Assembly (NCBI GenBank): GCA_900466745.1 | Contig: UBNE01000043.1 | Coordinates: 1 to 64,000 of the forward strand | Reading direction: 5' to 3' | Origin: Hyphomicrobiales bacterium | GTDB lineage: Bacteria; Pseudomonadota; Alphaproteobacteria; Rhizobiales; Beijerinckiaceae | Length of the DNA stretch: 64,000 bases | Shown: positions 40,184-48,395 of the stretch, in pieces | How positions within the stretch are numbered: position 1 is the first letter of the stretch | Layout of the letters: each line of letters begins with the position of its first letter | Notes under the pieces: model-generated | What the model saw: the letters and a program-made list of their open reading frames with translations, nothing else | Databases searched by the model: none | What the model was told of the DNA's origin: nothing | Program-made: the position numbers and the translations under genes

Positions 40184-41668
40184 ATGGATCGCGCCCGCAC
40201 CCCCGCCGTCATGATTCTCGGCACCGGCTCCAATGTCGGCAAGTCGCTGATCGTCGCGGGGCTGTGCCGGCTCTTCGCCGATCGCGGCCTCAAGGTGCGT
40301 CCGTTCAAGCCCCAGAACATGTCCAACAACGCCGCGGCCACCGCCGGCGGCGAGATCGGCCGGGCGCAGGCGCTGCAGGCCCGCGCCGCCCGCGTCGCCC
40401 CCCATCCCGACATGAACCCGGTGCTGCTCAAGCCGGAAGGCGAGCAGGGCAGTCAGATCATCCTGCAAGGCCGGGTCGCCGGCCGCCTCGCCTCGCGCGA
40501 CTTCGCCCGGCGCGGCGACTTCCTGCCGCAGGTCCTGGCGAGCTTCGCGCGGCTCGGCGCCGATGCCGACCTCGTCATCGTCGAGGGCGCCGGCTCGCCC
40601 GCCGAGACCAATCTGCGCGCCCGCGACATCGCCAATCTCGGCTTCGCCCGCGCCGCCGCGGTTCCCGCCATCCTGGTCGGCGACATCGATCGGGGCGGGG
40701 TGATCGCGAGCCTGGTCGGCAGCCATGCCGTGCTCGACCCCGCCGACCGCGCGATGATCCAGGGCTTCGCCGTCAACCGCTTCCGCGGCGCCGTCGAATT
40801 GTTCCGGCCCGGCGTCGAGACCATCGCCGCCGCCACCGGCTGGCCCTGCCTCGGCGTGGTGCCGTGGTTTGCGGCGGCGCATCGCCTGCCGGCGGAGGAC
40901 GGGCTCGACCTGCGATCCGAGCGCAAGCCCGATGCCCGCATCCGCATCGCCGTGCCGATCCTGCCCGGCATCGCCAATTTCGACGATCTCGACCCGCTCA
41001 AGCTGGAACCGGCCGTCGATCTCCTCCTGGTGCCGCCCGGACAGGCGCTGCCGGTCTGCGACGTGGTCATCCTGCCCGGCTCCAAGACGACGCTGCGCGA
41101 CCTCGCCGCCTTGCGGGCGGAGGGCTGGGACATCGACATCCTCGCCCATCGCCGCCGCGGCGGGCATGTGCTCGGGCTCTGCGGCGGCTACCAGATGCTC
41201 GGCCGGATCGTGCGCGACCCGGCCGGGCTCGAAGGCTCCGGCGGCGAGGCGCCCGGCCTCGGCCTGCTCGACGTCGAAACCACGCTTGAAGGCCGCAAGA
41301 CGGTGCGCGAGGTCGCCTTCGCCCATGTCGCCAGCGCAACCCAAGGGCAGGCCTATGAGATCCATCTCGGCCGCACCGACGGCCCGGATACCCTGCAGGC
41401 CTCCTTCCTCGCGAACGGCGCGCCCGAAGGCGCGAGCAGCCCGGACGGGCGGGTGGTGGGCACCTATCTGCACGGCATCTTCGCCTCGGATGCAGTGCGC
41501 GGGGCCTGGCTCGCCGGAATCGCCGGCGGCGCGCCGCTGACCGCGCTGCGCTTCGATGCGGTCGTGGAACAGACGCTGGATGCGCTCGCCATCCATCTCG
41601 CGCGCCATCTCGACGTCGAAACGCTGCTCGCGATCGCCCGCGGCCGGGCGGGCGCCGGCCTTCCCTGA
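40184..41668 (+). CDS. cobQ: Cobyric acid synthase CobQ
   Basis: 494 aa. It amidates adenosylcobyrinic acid a,c-diamide at four positions, using glutamine and ATP, in cobalamin synthesis. The N-terminal P-loop is [16 protein letters not shown], followed by [11 protein letters not shown] and [10 protein letters not shown]. The C-terminal glutaminase domain has [12 protein letters not shown] (nucleophile Cys near residue 333) and [11 protein letters not shown]. It starts at the ATG at 40184; upstream frame is non-coding. No other cob gene is in the window, so it stands apart from the main pathway cluster. Confidence 0.96.
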   Translation: MDRARTPAVMILGTGSNVGKSLIVAGLCRLFADRGLKVRPFKPQNMSNNAAATAGGEIGRAQALQARAARVAPHPDMNPVLLKPEGEQGSQIILQGRVAGRLASRDFARRGDFLPQVLASFARLGADADLVIVEGAGSPAETNLRARDIANLGFARAAAVPAILVGDIDRGGVIASLVGSHAVLDPADRAMIQGFAVNRFRGAVELFRPGVETIAAATGWPCLGVVPWFAAAHRLPAEDGLDLRSERKPDARIRIAVPILPGIANFDDLDPLKLEPAVDLLLVPPGQALPVCDVVILPGSKTTLRDLAALRAEGWDIDILAHRRRGGHVLGLCGGYQMLGRIVRDPAGLEGSGGEAPGLGLLDVETTLEGRKTVREVAFAHVASATQGQAYEIHLGRTDGPDTLQASFLANGAPEGASSPDGRVVGTYLHGIFASDAVRGAWLAGIAGGAPLTALRFDAVVEQTLDALAIHLARHLDVETLLAIARGRAGAGLP

Positions 41669-41690
41669 AATCCGCCTTCCCTGAAATCCG
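41659..41690. repeat. Perfect 16-bp tandem duplication at the cobQ stop codon
   Basis: CCTTCCCTGAAATCCG occurs twice in a row (41659-41674 and 41675-41690). Each copy holds a TGA; the first is the cobQ stop. It looks like a recent replication slippage event. Confidence 0.85.
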
Positions 41691-41968
41691 CCAGAATTTC
41701 GCGGAGATCCGGGGGCCGATGCCCGAAGCTCTGCCGGAAGGGCTCCCGCATGGATCCCGGCGAGCCCGGATGCCCTGCGCGGTTCCGCGTGGGATCGGCG
41801 CGCTCCGGCCGCGCCATGGGCCGGCGGAATGCCGCGGCTGCGAGGGGCCGCCTCTGCCCGGCGGCTGTGCGGGGCCGGGCCTGCCTCGGGCCGCCCGTCT
41901 ATGCGCCGCGGGTCAAGCCGTTTATTGCCGGCTTGGAAAAAATCTTTTAATCCCCATATGTTGACGGC

Positions 41969-41983
41969 TGACGAATTTCGTCA
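41969..41983. promoter_or_regulatory. Candidate TetR operator
   Basis: TGACGAATTTCGTCA is a perfect odd palindrome about 50 bases before the chosen TetR start, next to TTGACG (41961) and TCTATT (41990). Autoregulation is likely. The rest of the 41691-42035 gap shows no gene. Confidence 0.55.
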
Positions 41984-42035
41984 TAGCGATCTATTCTCAA
42001 CCGCCTTCATCGAAATCGAACCTAACGGCCAGGCC

Positions 42036-42632
42036 GTGAGTCACCCCGAACGCGATACCAGGCAGATCATCGTCGACACCGCCGAGCGCTTTTTCCGCGA
42101 TATCGGATACCAGAAGACGACCGTGGCGGACATCGCCAAGTCCCTACGGATGAGCCCTGCCAATGTCTACCGTTTCTTCGACTCCAAGAAGTCGATCAAC
42201 GAGGCGGTGCTCGAGCGCTACAAGCGCGAGCAGGAAGAGGCGATCATCGCCATCGCCGAGCAGGACAGGCCCGCCGCCGACCGGCTGCGGGAGATTCTGA
42301 TCGCCTCCTTCCGGCTGAACGCCGCCCGCTTCGCCGGCCATGCCCGCATGCAGGAAATGGTCTGCGCGGCGATGGAGGAGAGCTGGGACGCCATCATCGC
42401 CCATATCGAGCGCTTCGACGCCGTGCTGCGCCGCGTCCTGGCGGACGGGGTCGCGAGCGGCGAGTTCCGCGCCATCGAGCCGGCCCATGCGACGGGCTGC
42501 ATCCGCACCGCCATGATCCGTTTCATGCACCCGCTCCTGATCAGCCAGTGCGAGTGCATTCCCGGCCCCTCCGCCGAGGAGATGATCGCCTTCATCCTGC
42601 GCGGGCTGGAGGCGCAGCCGCAGGGCGCGTGA
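42036..42632 (+). CDS. TetR/AcrR family transcriptional regulator
   Basis: 198 aa from a GTG (MSHPERDTRQIIVDTAERF). An ATG at 41958 is in frame, but the extra 26 codons have a clearly lower GC third-position share and would overlap the operator palindrome, so I prefer the GTG. The HTH is typical: TAERFFRDIGYQKTTVADIA, then MSPANVYRFFDSKKSINEAV. The ligand domain is helical with ARMQEMVCAAMEESWDAI and a C-terminal TetR_C motif (GCIRTAMIRFMHPLL). No efflux operon is beside it, which is unusual for this subgroup. Confidence 0.85.
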   Translation: MSHPERDTRQIIVDTAERFFRDIGYQKTTVADIAKSLRMSPANVYRFFDSKKSINEAVLERYKREQEEAIIAIAEQDRPAADRLREILIASFRLNAARFAGHARMQEMVCAAMEESWDAIIAHIERFDAVLRRVLADGVASGEFRAIEPAHATGCIRTAMIRFMHPLLISQCECIPGPSAEEMIAFILRGLEAQPQGA

Positions 42633-42781
42633 ACCGCCTCGCCGCCTGAACGCTCCCAGGCGCCGGCCGCCCGGAGCGGCCAGGACCGGGACGCGGCGGC
42701 CGCCGGAACCCGCACGATCCCTTCCCCGCTTCCGCCCGCCTCCGTTGACAAGCGCGCGGGGGAGCGGGATATCCGCCCGAC

Positions 42782-44746
42782 ATGGCCGCCCTGCCCAAAC
42801 AGAATCTGAAGAAATCCGCCATCGTCCTGCACGATCTGGTGATGACGGCGCTGGCGATCTGGCTCGTCTTCGTCGTGCGCTTCGAAGGCCGGCTCCTGAC
42901 CGAGCATCTGCGCTACCTGCCGCGCTTCCTGCCCTTCTTCGTCGCCTATGCCGGGCTGGTCTACTGGTTCTTCTCGCTCTACCGCTCGAAATGGCGCTTC
43001 GCCTCGCTGCCGGACCTGTCCAACATCGTCAAGGCGGTCTCGGTCCTGACGCTGACGCTGCTGGCGGTGGACTACCTCCTCGTCTCGCCGGATTTCTACG
43101 GCGCCTTCTATTTCGGCAAGATCTCGATCGCGCTCTACTGGCTGGTCCAGATCGCGCTGCTCGGCGGGCCGCGCCTGGCCTATCGCTACTTCAAATACTC
43201 CCGGACGCGGATCAGCGCCGAGCGCGAGGCGACCCTGCCGGCCCTGCTGCTCGGCCGCGGCGTCGAGATCGAGATGGTGATCCGCGCCATGGAGAGCGGC
43301 ACGATGCGCCGCCTCCGGCCCGCGGGCATCCTGTCGCCGCGCGCCGACGATCTCGGCCAGTCGATCCGCGGCGTGCCGGTGCTGGGGCTGCTCGGGGAGA
43401 TCGGGAGCATCGCCAGGGACGCGGCCGAACGCGGCGAGGGCTATCGCCGCATCGTCGCGACGCCCTCGGCCCTGCTGCCCGAGGCGCATCCCGAACAATG
43501 GCTCGCCCAGACGCGCCGGCTCGCTCTGCCGATCTCGCGGATCGACACCTCCGGCGAGGGCGCGCGCGACACCGACATCGCGCCGCTGGAGATCGAGGAC
43601 CTGCTGGTCCGCTCGACCGTCGCGATCGACCGCGAGCGCCTCGGCGCCTTCCTGAAAGGCAAGCGCGTCATCGTGACCGGCGGCGGCGGCTCGATCGGCT
43701 CCGAGATCTGCCTGCGCTGCGCCGCCTTCGGCGCCGCCGAGATCCTGGTCGTCGAGAGCTCGGAGCCCGCGCTCTTCCAGATCACCGAACTCCTCGCCGT
43801 GCAGGGGCGCGACACCGTCGTCTCCGGCGTGCTCGCCGATGTGCGCGACCGCGAGCGCATCATGCCGCTCTTCGCCGGCTTCCGGCCCGACATCGTCGTG
43901 CACGCCGCGGCGCTGAAGCATGTGCCCTATCTCGAGGCCGACTGGAGCGAGGGCATCAAGACCAACATCTTCGGCTCGGTGAACGTCACCGACGCGGCGG
44001 TCGCGGCGGGCGCCGGCACCTTCGTGCTGATCTCGACCGACAAGGCGATCGAGCCGGTCTCGATGCTCGGCGCGACCAAGCGCTTCGCCGAGATCTATGC
44101 GCAGTCGCGCGACGCCGAATTCGTCGCGGCCGCCTCGGGCGTGCGCCTCGTCGCGGTGCGCTTCGGCAACGTGCTCGGCTCGGCCGGCTCGGTCGTGCCG
44201 AAATTCAAGGCGCAGATCGCGCGCGGCGGGCCGGTCACGGTCACCAGCCCGGACATGATCCGCTATTTCATGACGATCCGCGAGGCCTGCGACCTCGTGC
44301 TGACCGCGGCGTCCCATACCGGGACCGACGATGCGGATTCCGAGCGGGCGGCCGTCTATGTGCTCAAGATGGGCCAGCCGGTGCGGATCATGGACCTGGC
44401 CGAGCGGATGATCCGGCTCGCCGGCTACGAGCCGGGCGAGGATATCGAGATCGTCGTCAGCGGGGTCAGGCCGGGCGAGCGCCTGAACGAGATCCTCTTC
44501 GCCCATGACGAGCCCATGGCCGAGACCGGCCTCGACGGCGTGATGGCCGCCAAGCCCAGCTTCGCCGGCCGGGCCAAGATCCAGAGCTGGCTCGCGCGGC
44601 TCGACGCGGCGGTCAAGGCGGATGACCGCGCCGCCGCGAACGCCGTGCTCGACGAGGCGATCCCCGATTTCAGCCGGCGCGAGCAGACGCCGCCAGCCGG
44701 GCCAGCGCGGCCCGCGTCTCAGCCGGCGGCCGCCAGCCGGCCCTGA
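42782..44746 (+). CDS. Membrane-bound nucleotide-sugar 4,6-dehydratase (CapD/WbpM/PglF type)
   Basis: 654 aa. Four N-terminal transmembrane segments (LVMTALAIWLVFVVRF; FFVAYAGLVYWFFSLY) and a CoA-binding-like domain precede the catalytic SDR domain (from about residue 285). That domain has VTGGGGSIGSEICLRC, ESSEPALFQI, LADVRDRERI, HAAALKHVPYLE and STDKAIEPVSMLGATKRFAE. In this membrane-bound family the usual YxxxK is replaced by MxxxK, as seen in SMLGATKRF. The enzyme makes UDP-4-keto-6-deoxy-GlcNAc for surface glycans. Its last 77 bases overlap the convergent epimerase gene. Confidence 0.93.
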   Translation: MAALPKQNLKKSAIVLHDLVMTALAIWLVFVVRFEGRLLTEHLRYLPRFLPFFVAYAGLVYWFFSLYRSKWRFASLPDLSNIVKAVSVLTLTLLAVDYLLVSPDFYGAFYFGKISIALYWLVQIALLGGPRLAYRYFKYSRTRISAEREATLPALLLGRGVEIEMVIRAMESGTMRRLRPAGILSPRADDLGQSIRGVPVLGLLGEIGSIARDAAERGEGYRRIVATPSALLPEAHPEQWLAQTRRLALPISRIDTSGEGARDTDIAPLEIEDLLVRSTVAIDRERLGAFLKGKRVIVTGGGGSIGSEICLRCAAFGAAEILVVESSEPALFQITELLAVQGRDTVVSGVLADVRDRERIMPLFAGFRPDIVVHAAALKHVPYLEADWSEGIKTNIFGSVNVTDAAVAAGAGTFVLISTDKAIEPVSMLGATKRFAEIYAQSRDAEFVAAASGVRLVAVRFGNVLGSAGSVVPKFKAQIARGGPVTVTSPDMIRYFMTIREACDLVLTAASHTGTDDADSERAAVYVLKMGQPVRIMDLAERMIRLAGYEPGEDIEIVVSGVRPGERLNEILFAHDEPMAETGLDGVMAAKPSFAGRAKIQSWLARLDAAVKADDRAAANAVLDEAIPDFSRREQTPPAGPARPASQPAAASRP

Positions 44747-45599
44747 GCAGCCGTTCCGGCCGCGCGACGAGGCTGCCGGCGAGCTTGCGGAAGGTCTCCT
44801 CCCGCCCGGCCAGCCGGGCCGCCAAGCCGAGCCAGCCTTCCGGAACCGGCAGCAGCCCGGGCCCGCGCCCGAGACCGGCCCGCAGCGCCGTCAGCAGGCC
44901 GGCGACGCTGATCGGCTCGGGGTCGGACACCACATAGCTCTGCCGGGCGGGGCAGGCCGGGGACAGGGCGAAGCGGATGGCGTCGGCCAGGTTCTCGACA
45001 GCGAGCAGCGAGCGCGGCGCCTGGAGGCCGCCGAACGGCAGGGGGAGCGGCAGCCGCGCCAGCCTGAGCAGCGCCGCCATATTGGCCTTGACGCCCGGCC
45101 CGTAGACCAGGACGGGGCGCAGATTCACCCAGTCGAGATCGAGCCCCGCGAGCCCCTGCTCCGCCGCAAGCTTGGAGCGGCCATAGGGGTCCGCCGGAGC
45201 GGGCGGCGCCTCCTCCGACAGCGGCGGGCCGTCGAAGGCGCCGGAAAGCGCCTTGATCGAGGAGAGGTGGACGAAGCGGCGGATGCCCGCGGCGGCGGCG
45301 GCCCGCGCCAGCTCCAGCGTCGCCTCGGTGTTGATGCGCCGGTAGAGCGCCTCGTCGAGCCCCGGCCCGGCATGGGCGAGGCCGGCCATGTGAACGACAT
45401 GGTCGACGCCCTGCAGCGCCGCGCTCCAGTCGATCGGCCCAGCGAGGTCGCCGGTCAGGACCGTCTCGACGCCGGCCGGCACCGGAACCGGCCGGCGCAG
45501 CGCCAGCCGCGGCCGCCAGCCCGCACCGGCGAGCGCCGCCACGACATGCGGCCCGACGAAGCCGCTCGCCCCCGTGACGAGAATCGTCGCCTCAGCCAT
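44670..45599 (-). CDS. NAD-dependent epimerase/dehydratase (likely nucleotide-sugar 4-reductase)
   Basis: 309 aa. An extended SDR with ILVTGASGFVGPHVVAAL, HVVHMAGLAHAGPG, FVHLSSIKALSG and the active-site YGRSKLAAEQ. The substrate region has LRPVLVYGPGVKANM and FGGLQAPRSLLAVENL, resembling WbpV/WreQ-type UDP-4-keto-6-deoxy-HexNAc 4-reductases. Its start overlaps the stop of the sugar transferase upstream by 8 bases, so it is coupled, and its 3' end overlaps the dehydratase antisense by 77 bases. Confidence 0.85.
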   Translation of the reverse strand: MAEATILVTGASGFVGPHVVAALAGAGWRPRLALRRPVPVPAGVETVLTGDLAGPIDWSAALQGVDHVVHMAGLAHAGPGLDEALYRRINTEATLELARAAAAAGIRRFVHLSSIKALSGAFDGPPLSEEAPPAPADPYGRSKLAAEQGLAGLDLDWVNLRPVLVYGPGVKANMAALLRLARLPLPLPFGGLQAPRSLLAVENLADAIRFALSPACPARQSYVVSDPEPISVAGLLTALRAGLGRGPGLLPVPEGWLGLAARLAGREETFRKLAGSLVARPERLLRAGWRPPAETRAALARLAASARAG

Positions 45600-46647
45600 G
45601 GGAGGCTCGCGGAGTCGCGAAGGCGCGCAGCAAGAGCCCCGTCAGCAGGACCGCGAGCGCGAGGCATCCGGCTTGAGCCCAGAGGCTGGTCCAGGCGATC
45701 GCGAGCCCGGCCAGCGCCGCCAGGACGACATTCAGCGCCGCGACCCGGCCCACGACCGCGCGGACGCTGAAGCCGTTGCCGGTCGCCTGCTGGTAGAAAT
45801 GCGAGCGATGCGCCTGCCAGACCTTCTCGCCGCGCGCCAGGCGCCGGAACAGGGTGATGGTCGCATCGGCGACATGGTAGAGCGGCAGGATCAGCGCCGC
45901 CGCGAAGGCGCCCGTCCCGGCCAGCCGGTAGAGCAGATAGGCGCTGAGCAGGCCGATCGGCAGCGAGCCGACATCGCCGAGGAAGAGCTTCGCCACGGGC
46001 CGGTTGAACGGCGCGAAGCCAAGAAGCCCGCCGCAGAGCCCGGCCGCGAGCCAGCCCGTCGCCGGGTCGACGACGCCCGCCATCCCGGCCAGAGCCAGCG
46101 CCGCCGCGAGCGGCACGATGCCGGCGACGGTGATCCAGTCGAGACCGTCCATGAAGTTGACGAGATTAACGAACCAGACGCCGGCGAGCAGCGCCAGCGC
46201 CCGCTCGACCGCGAGCGGCAGCGCCTCGGGAAACAGCCGCAGTTCCGGCGCGGCGCGAATCAGCACGAAGCCGACGCAGGCGGCCTGCAGCACCAGCCGC
46301 AGGCCCGCCGGCAGGGGGCGGATGTCGTCCCAGGCCCCGACCAGGGCGAGCGCGCAGGCGCCCCCCGCCACCACGAGCAGGCTGCGGCCCGCCTCGCCTT
46401 CGAGCGGGCTCAGGCGGAGCGCCAGCGCGACCGCGAGGAAGGCCCCGGCCAGGACGGCGATGCCGCCGCCCTGCGGGGTCGGGACCTTGTGGCTGGAGCG
46501 GGCGTTCGGCCGCGCCAGCGCATAGCGCTGCAGCAGCGGGCGCAGGGCGACGCACAGCAACGCCGCCGCGAGGGCGGCGACGATCGGGACGGCGAAGGGG
46601 ACGAGCGCGATAGCCAAGGCCGGCGCACCATAATCCAGGCGCGCCAA
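45592..46647 (-). CDS. WecA/WbpL-type polyprenyl-phosphate sugar-1-phosphate transferase
   Basis: 351 aa with about ten or eleven membrane segments. Catalytic cytosolic loops: ARPNARSSHKVPTPQGGGIA near the N-terminus, the metal-binding NFMDGLDW, FLGDVGSLPIGLL, and the substrate-binding HRSHFYQQATGNGF (close to the HRxHxYQ loop). It transfers a HexNAc-1-phosphate to undecaprenyl phosphate and so starts O-antigen or exopolysaccharide synthesis at the inner membrane. Adjacent genes suggest UDP-QuiNAc as donor, as in Rhizobium WreU. Confidence 0.9.
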   Translation of the reverse strand: MARLDYGAPALAIALVPFAVPIVAALAAALLCVALRPLLQRYALARPNARSSHKVPTPQGGGIAVLAGAFLAVALALRLSPLEGEAGRSLLVVAGGACALALVGAWDDIRPLPAGLRLVLQAACVGFVLIRAAPELRLFPEALPLAVERALALLAGVWFVNLVNFMDGLDWITVAGIVPLAAALALAGMAGVVDPATGWLAAGLCGGLLGFAPFNRPVAKLFLGDVGSLPIGLLSAYLLYRLAGTGAFAAALILPLYHVADATITLFRRLARGEKVWQAHRSHFYQQATGNGFSVRAVVGRVAALNVVLAALAGLAIAWTSLWAQAGCLALAVLLTGLLLRAFATPRASHG

Positions 46648-46688
46648 AAACCTAGAGGCTATCGCGCATCGGTCCGGCGATCCTTACT

Positions 46689-47147
46689 TCATTTCCTGAA
46701 GCCGATCAGGACGCCATCGGCGCCGAGCGAGAGCTGCAGCCCTTGCCGGCGGGCCGCGAGGCGCAGGGTCACGCCCTTGTCGTTGCGCAGCCAGACCGTG
46801 CCGCGGCCGGCGTCGCCGACGGCCCAGCCCTCCTTGAGCTGCACATAGGCGCCGGCGAAATCCGAGACCCGGTGCAGGCCGTAGACGGTGCCCGAGGCCG
46901 TCGTCTTGGAGGCGCCGATGGTGCCGACGCCGAGGCCGCCGACCGTGATCGGATAGGCGCGGCCGCGATAGCGCAGCGTCCCCCCGCCGGCCTCGCCCCC
47001 GGCGATGAAGCCAGCCTGCACCTGCTCGAGCCGGACCGTGCCGGTCGCGGGGCCGAGATTGCGCTGCTGGGCCAGCGCCGGCGTCGCCAGCATCATCACG
47101 GCGGCCAGGGAAGCGGCCAGGGAAACTGCTGCTGTCTGTCTGATCAT
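46689..47147 (-). CDS. Exported protein of unknown function
   Basis: 152 aa from the chosen ATG (MIRQTAAVSL) with a signal peptide ending near PALAQQ. The mature part is rich in Gly and beta-branched residues: GTVRLEQVQAGFIAGGEAGG, TLRYRGRAYPITVGGLGVG, TASGTVYGLHRVSDFAGAYV, and ends SLGADGVLIGFRK. This looks like a beta-sandwich or small barrel seen in uncharacterised exported Hyphomicrobiales proteins related in pattern to DUF1134/YSC84-like groups. The family assignment is uncertain. It precedes the polysaccharide genes on the same strand but with its own stop-to-start gap. Confidence 0.65.
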   Translation of the reverse strand: MIRQTAAVSLAASLAAVMMLATPALAQQRNLGPATGTVRLEQVQAGFIAGGEAGGGTLRYRGRAYPITVGGLGVGTIGASKTTASGTVYGLHRVSDFAGAYVQLKEGWAVGDAGRGTVWLRNDKGVTLRLAARRQGLQLSLGADGVLIGFRK

Positions 47148-47339
47148 CGTCTTCGTCCTGCTTTGCGCGCCGGCAGCGGCGCCGTTCCGGACAACGCGCA
47201 AGCCGGCATTTCGATCCCACGGACGCCGAGAATATCGGCGCCGCGGCAGGGCCGCCGACCGGATTCACGCTTTCTTAACCATGACGCCGTCCCCTTGACC
47301 CGTCCGGCGGGCTATGGGGGCTCGAAAAAGGACGATCAT

Positions 47340-47567
47340 ATGCACGACGTCGAACCCGCGCCGGCCGTCATGGACCAGCTCGTCGGCCTGCCGGTTGCGG
47401 ATGTCGAAAGGGACCTGATTCTGGCGACCTTGCGGGAAACGGGTGGGAACAGGACCCATGCCGCCCAATTGCTCGGCATCGCGATCCGCACCTTGCGCAA
47501 CAAGATCAACCTCTATGCCACCGAAGGCTACGAGATCCCCGAGCCGCCGCAAGGCTCGGTCGCCTGA
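47340..47567 (+). CDS. Stand-alone Fis-type HTH protein resembling the FlbD C-terminus
   Basis: 75 aa. After a short lead (MHDVEPAPAVMDQ) it reads LVGLPVADVERDLILATLRE, then GGNRTHAAQLLGIAIRTLRN-KINLYATEGYEIP. This is the Fis-family HTH in the form found at the C-terminus of the alphaproteobacterial flagellar regulator FlbD (typically NRTHAA-LGISIRTLRNKL). There is no receiver or AAA+ domain in frame upstream. It could bind enhancer-like sites, acting as a regulator or a competitor of full-length FlbD/NtrC proteins. No flagellar genes are in the window. Confidence 0.75.
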   Translation: MHDVEPAPAVMDQLVGLPVADVERDLILATLRETGGNRTHAAQLLGIAIRTLRNKINLYATEGYEIPEPPQGSVA

Positions 47568-47785
47568 TCGGCAAGCGCTGCGCCGCCGCTTCTCCCGTCC
47601 TGCCGCCACGCGCTTCGCGGCCTCGGGCCAGCGGGCGGGGATGGCGCATGGCGGACGGGCGACGCGGCGGCGGCCGCGCCATTCGTCCGGCATCGCCGCT
47701 CCCGACCGGCCAGGCGCCTCCCCGCAGGCTCCCGAGCGGCCGGCAGGCCCGCGGCATGGCGTGTCAGGAGCCTGCAGCCAGCCGG

Positions 47786-47819
47786 TTGACATCGGCGACC
47801 CTATTACGTTGATATCAAC
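47786..47819 (+). promoter_or_regulatory. Candidate operator/promoter before the VOC gene
   Basis: TTGACA at 47786-47791 and the perfect 12-bp palindrome GTTGATATCAAC at 47808-47819, about 75 bases before the VOC gene. The -10 is unclear. The rest of the 47568-47891 gap has no gene I can support. Confidence 0.4.
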
Positions 47820-47891
47820 TGAACTCGTCGAACGCTGGCCTGCCACCCCCGGCCGGACCGCGGGCCGAGTCCCGACCGACAGGAGAAGACC

Positions 47892-48338
47892 ATGAAGATC
47901 GTGACCAGCCTCAGCTTCCAGGGCCAGTGCCGGGAGGCGTTTGAATTCTACGCCAAGGTGCTGGGCGGCAGGATCACCGCGGCCCTCCCCTATGGCGACG
48001 GCCCGCCGGACATGCCGATCTCCGACCCGAAACACAAAACCTGGCTGATGCATTGCTGGCTCGAGGTCGGCGACCAGGCCCTGATGGGCGCGGATATGGA
48101 TGTCGGCTGGGCGCGCAACATCGAGAAGCCCAAGAACGGCTTCGACGTGACGCTGCACAGCCCGGACGTCGCCGAGGCCCGGCGCTGGTACGATGCCCTC
48201 TCCGAAGGCGGCACGGCGGTCATGCCGTTCGGCGAGACCTTCTGGTCGCCCGGCTTCGGCGCGCTGGTCGACCGCTTCGGCATCCCCTGGATGGTCAACA
48301 CCACGCCGGCGCCGGGCTGGCAGCCGCCACGCGGCTGA
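47892..48338 (+). CDS. PhnB-like VOC superfamily protein
   Basis: 148 aa. SLSFQGQCREAFEFYAKVLGG at the N-terminus, then LPYGDGPPDMP, and the C-terminal FGETFWSPGFGALVDRFGIP-WMVNT are typical of the PhnB/3-dmu-9_3-mt branch of the vicinal oxygen chelate (glyoxalase/bleomycin resistance) fold. The usual metal ligands of glyoxalases are not evident, and the family function is unclear. AGGAGAAG precedes the ATG by 6 bases. It is followed by an MFS transporter 58 bases later. Confidence 0.88.
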   Translation: MKIVTSLSFQGQCREAFEFYAKVLGGRITAALPYGDGPPDMPISDPKHKTWLMHCWLEVGDQALMGADMDVGWARNIEKPKNGFDVTLHSPDVAEARRWYDALSEGGTAVMPFGETFWSPGFGALVDRFGIPWMVNTTPAPGWQPPRG

Positions 48339-48395
48339 TCCGCCCCCGAACCCGGCGCGCCGCAGCGGCGGCATGCGAATCCTCCGGAGACGACG

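Noticed and set aside
41958..42035. Earlier ATG start for the TetR gene
   Set aside because: The extra 26 codons have a much lower G/C third-position share and contain the operator palindrome; the GTG at 42036 gives a normal TetR length.
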